DNA of 64,000 nucleotides from Deltaproteobacteria bacterium (GTDB lineage Bacteria; Desulfobacterota; GWC2-55-46). Location of the stretch: positions 1-64,000 of the forward strand of contig JABTVA010000014.1 in the NCBI GenBank assembly GCA_015075075.1, read 5' to 3'. The number at the start of each line of letters is the position of its first letter. Positions within the stretch are counted from its first letter, which is position 1. This document shows positions 63,326 to 64,000 of the stretch, in pieces. Position numbers and translations under genes: made by a program. The notes beneath the pieces are model-generated. The model saw nothing but the letters and a program-made list of their open reading frames with translations. It was not told the DNA's origin and searched no databases.

Positions 63326-64000
63326 CAGGCCCTTGCCGCACCCTCTGCAACGGCGGCAGGTGCTCGCTCACTGGCAGCCTCCCTTTCGGTCAAGCCCCTC
63401 ACCGCGGCTATCATGGCAAGGAGCATATAAAGGACGACCTTTATCTGGTCGAAATACGAAACGCCGAAGAAGGAGACGATGTGGACGAAGAGCGCGGCCC
63501 CGAGCGCCCATACGATCCTGTCCATGCCTGGCGCCAGCCGTCCGGATTTGACCGCCCTTCCGACAGTCTGGAAACAGGTCGCGAGTATAGCTATGAAAAG
63601 TGCGAGGGTTATGAGCCCGCCGTCGACCGCTATGCGTATGAAATGGTTGGTGACGTCGAAGAGGTAGTAGCCCCAGCCTGCGGTCGACTTGACGCCTATG
63701 AGCCACCATTCGCCGACCCTGTTTACGAACTGGTCGATGAGGTGGTATCTGTGGTAGGCGGTGGATGCGCCGAAGAGCTTCACCTTGAGGATGAGCGCCC
63801 AGACCGGCGCCTTCATGACGAGATGCAGCCCGACGAGCGTTATCACGAGAAACCACCTGAGCTGCCTCATCCGGGACCTGAAGTGCCACAGGAAGATGCC
63901 CGCAATGCCGGCCAGATAGGCGAGCGCCGGGCCGCTCGACGAAGTGCTTATCTTTATGAGCGTCGTGGCCGCTACTCCCGCGTACATTAGGACGCTCCTG
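63325..64000 (-). CDS. O-antigen polymerase/ligase-like membrane protein (Wzy), N-terminus beyond window edge
   Basis: The 225 residues present are open at base 64000, so the gene begins outside. Multiple hydrophobic segments occur (ALAYLAGIAGIFLWHF, FLVITLVGLHLVM, LITLALFIAILATCF, FVHIVSFFGVSYFDQIKVVL) with a polar periplasmic loop around YHRYHLIDQFVNRVGEWWLI. The VGEWWLIGVK segment resembles the large-loop region of O-antigen ligase/polymerase proteins. It would polymerise repeat units in the periplasm. Confidence 0.75.
   Translation of the reverse strand, partial: RSVLMYAGVAATTLIKISTSSSGPALAYLAGIAGIFLWHFRSRMRQLRWFLVITLVGLHLVMKAPVWALILKVKLFGASTAYHRYHLIDQFVNRVGEWWLIGVKSTAGWGYYLFDVTNHFIRIAVDGGLITLALFIAILATCFQTVGRAVKSGRLAPGMDRIVWALGAALFVHIVSFFGVSYFDQIKVVLYMLLAMIAAVRGLTEREAASERAPAAVAEGAARA

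Overview
The window is high-GC DNA from a Gram-negative bacterium, most likely a deltaproteobacterium in the broad sense (Desulfobacterota, Geobacter-like) or an allied lineage. The evidence is the order surE-pcm-(LOG)-nlpD-rpoS-like sigma, a GspN-type protein, a prsK/prsR/prsT set of the kind found with PEP-CTERM/exosortase EPS systems, and a GEMM-type riboswitch candidate ahead of a fibronectin/PKD surface protein. Coding sequence uses many ATA (Ile) and AGG (Arg) codons despite the high GC. No rRNA, tRNA, CRISPR array or phage genes were seen.

Layout. 1-5.6 kb: a minus-strand operon murI-gerMN-aspA-gdx-nitroreductase, divergent from polX. 5.6-7.1 kb: an intact IS256-family element with terminal inverted repeats and an 8-bp target duplication, inserted inside an older palindromic repeat. 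7.1-30 kb: mostly housekeeping genes (CNNM/CorC protein, enolase, Na/Pi-type transporter, LolA-like protein, DUF302, SthA transhydrogenase, hydrolase, PQQ-type sugar dehydrogenase, GlgB, the surE-to-sigma cluster, Apt, an ArsB/SLC13-type permease, a 51-aa AT-hook protein, RlmI-like methyltransferase, GNAT/acyl-CoA ligase fusion). A structured ~150-bp intergenic repeat occurs five times between 16.7 and 25.2 kb and nowhere else.

30-43 kb: an envelope and EPS regulation block. The sensor kinase PrsK, its sigma-54 regulator PrsR, a nucleotide-sugar dehydrogenase, a second degenerate sigma-54-type regulator and two large TPR proteins (the last PrsT-like) form one minus-strand operon. Divergent from it, a c-di-GMP riboswitch candidate followed by an intrinsic terminator precedes a secreted Fn3-PKD-CFI-box protein. 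44-64 kb: a minus-strand polysaccharide locus with six glycosyltransferases, three tandem sugar C-methyltransferase paralogs, RfbF, a radical SAM/SPASM protein, an F420-hydrogenase-beta-like ferredoxin protein, a flippase, a pyruvyltransferase, a secreted beta-helix protein, an asparagine synthase and a Wzy-like polymerase cut by the window edge. Together these suggest a c-di-GMP and two-component controlled matrix or exopolysaccharide made of branched, C-methylated and probably pyruvylated or amidated sugars. No exosortase lies in the window.

Caveat. Several genes carry single-base indels or stops while their frame-corrected translation is well conserved (20.6-20.8, 33.5, 37.7, 42.3-44.4, 50.35 and 61.15 kb). 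These look more like local sequence errors than old pseudogenes, but the sequence alone cannot decide.
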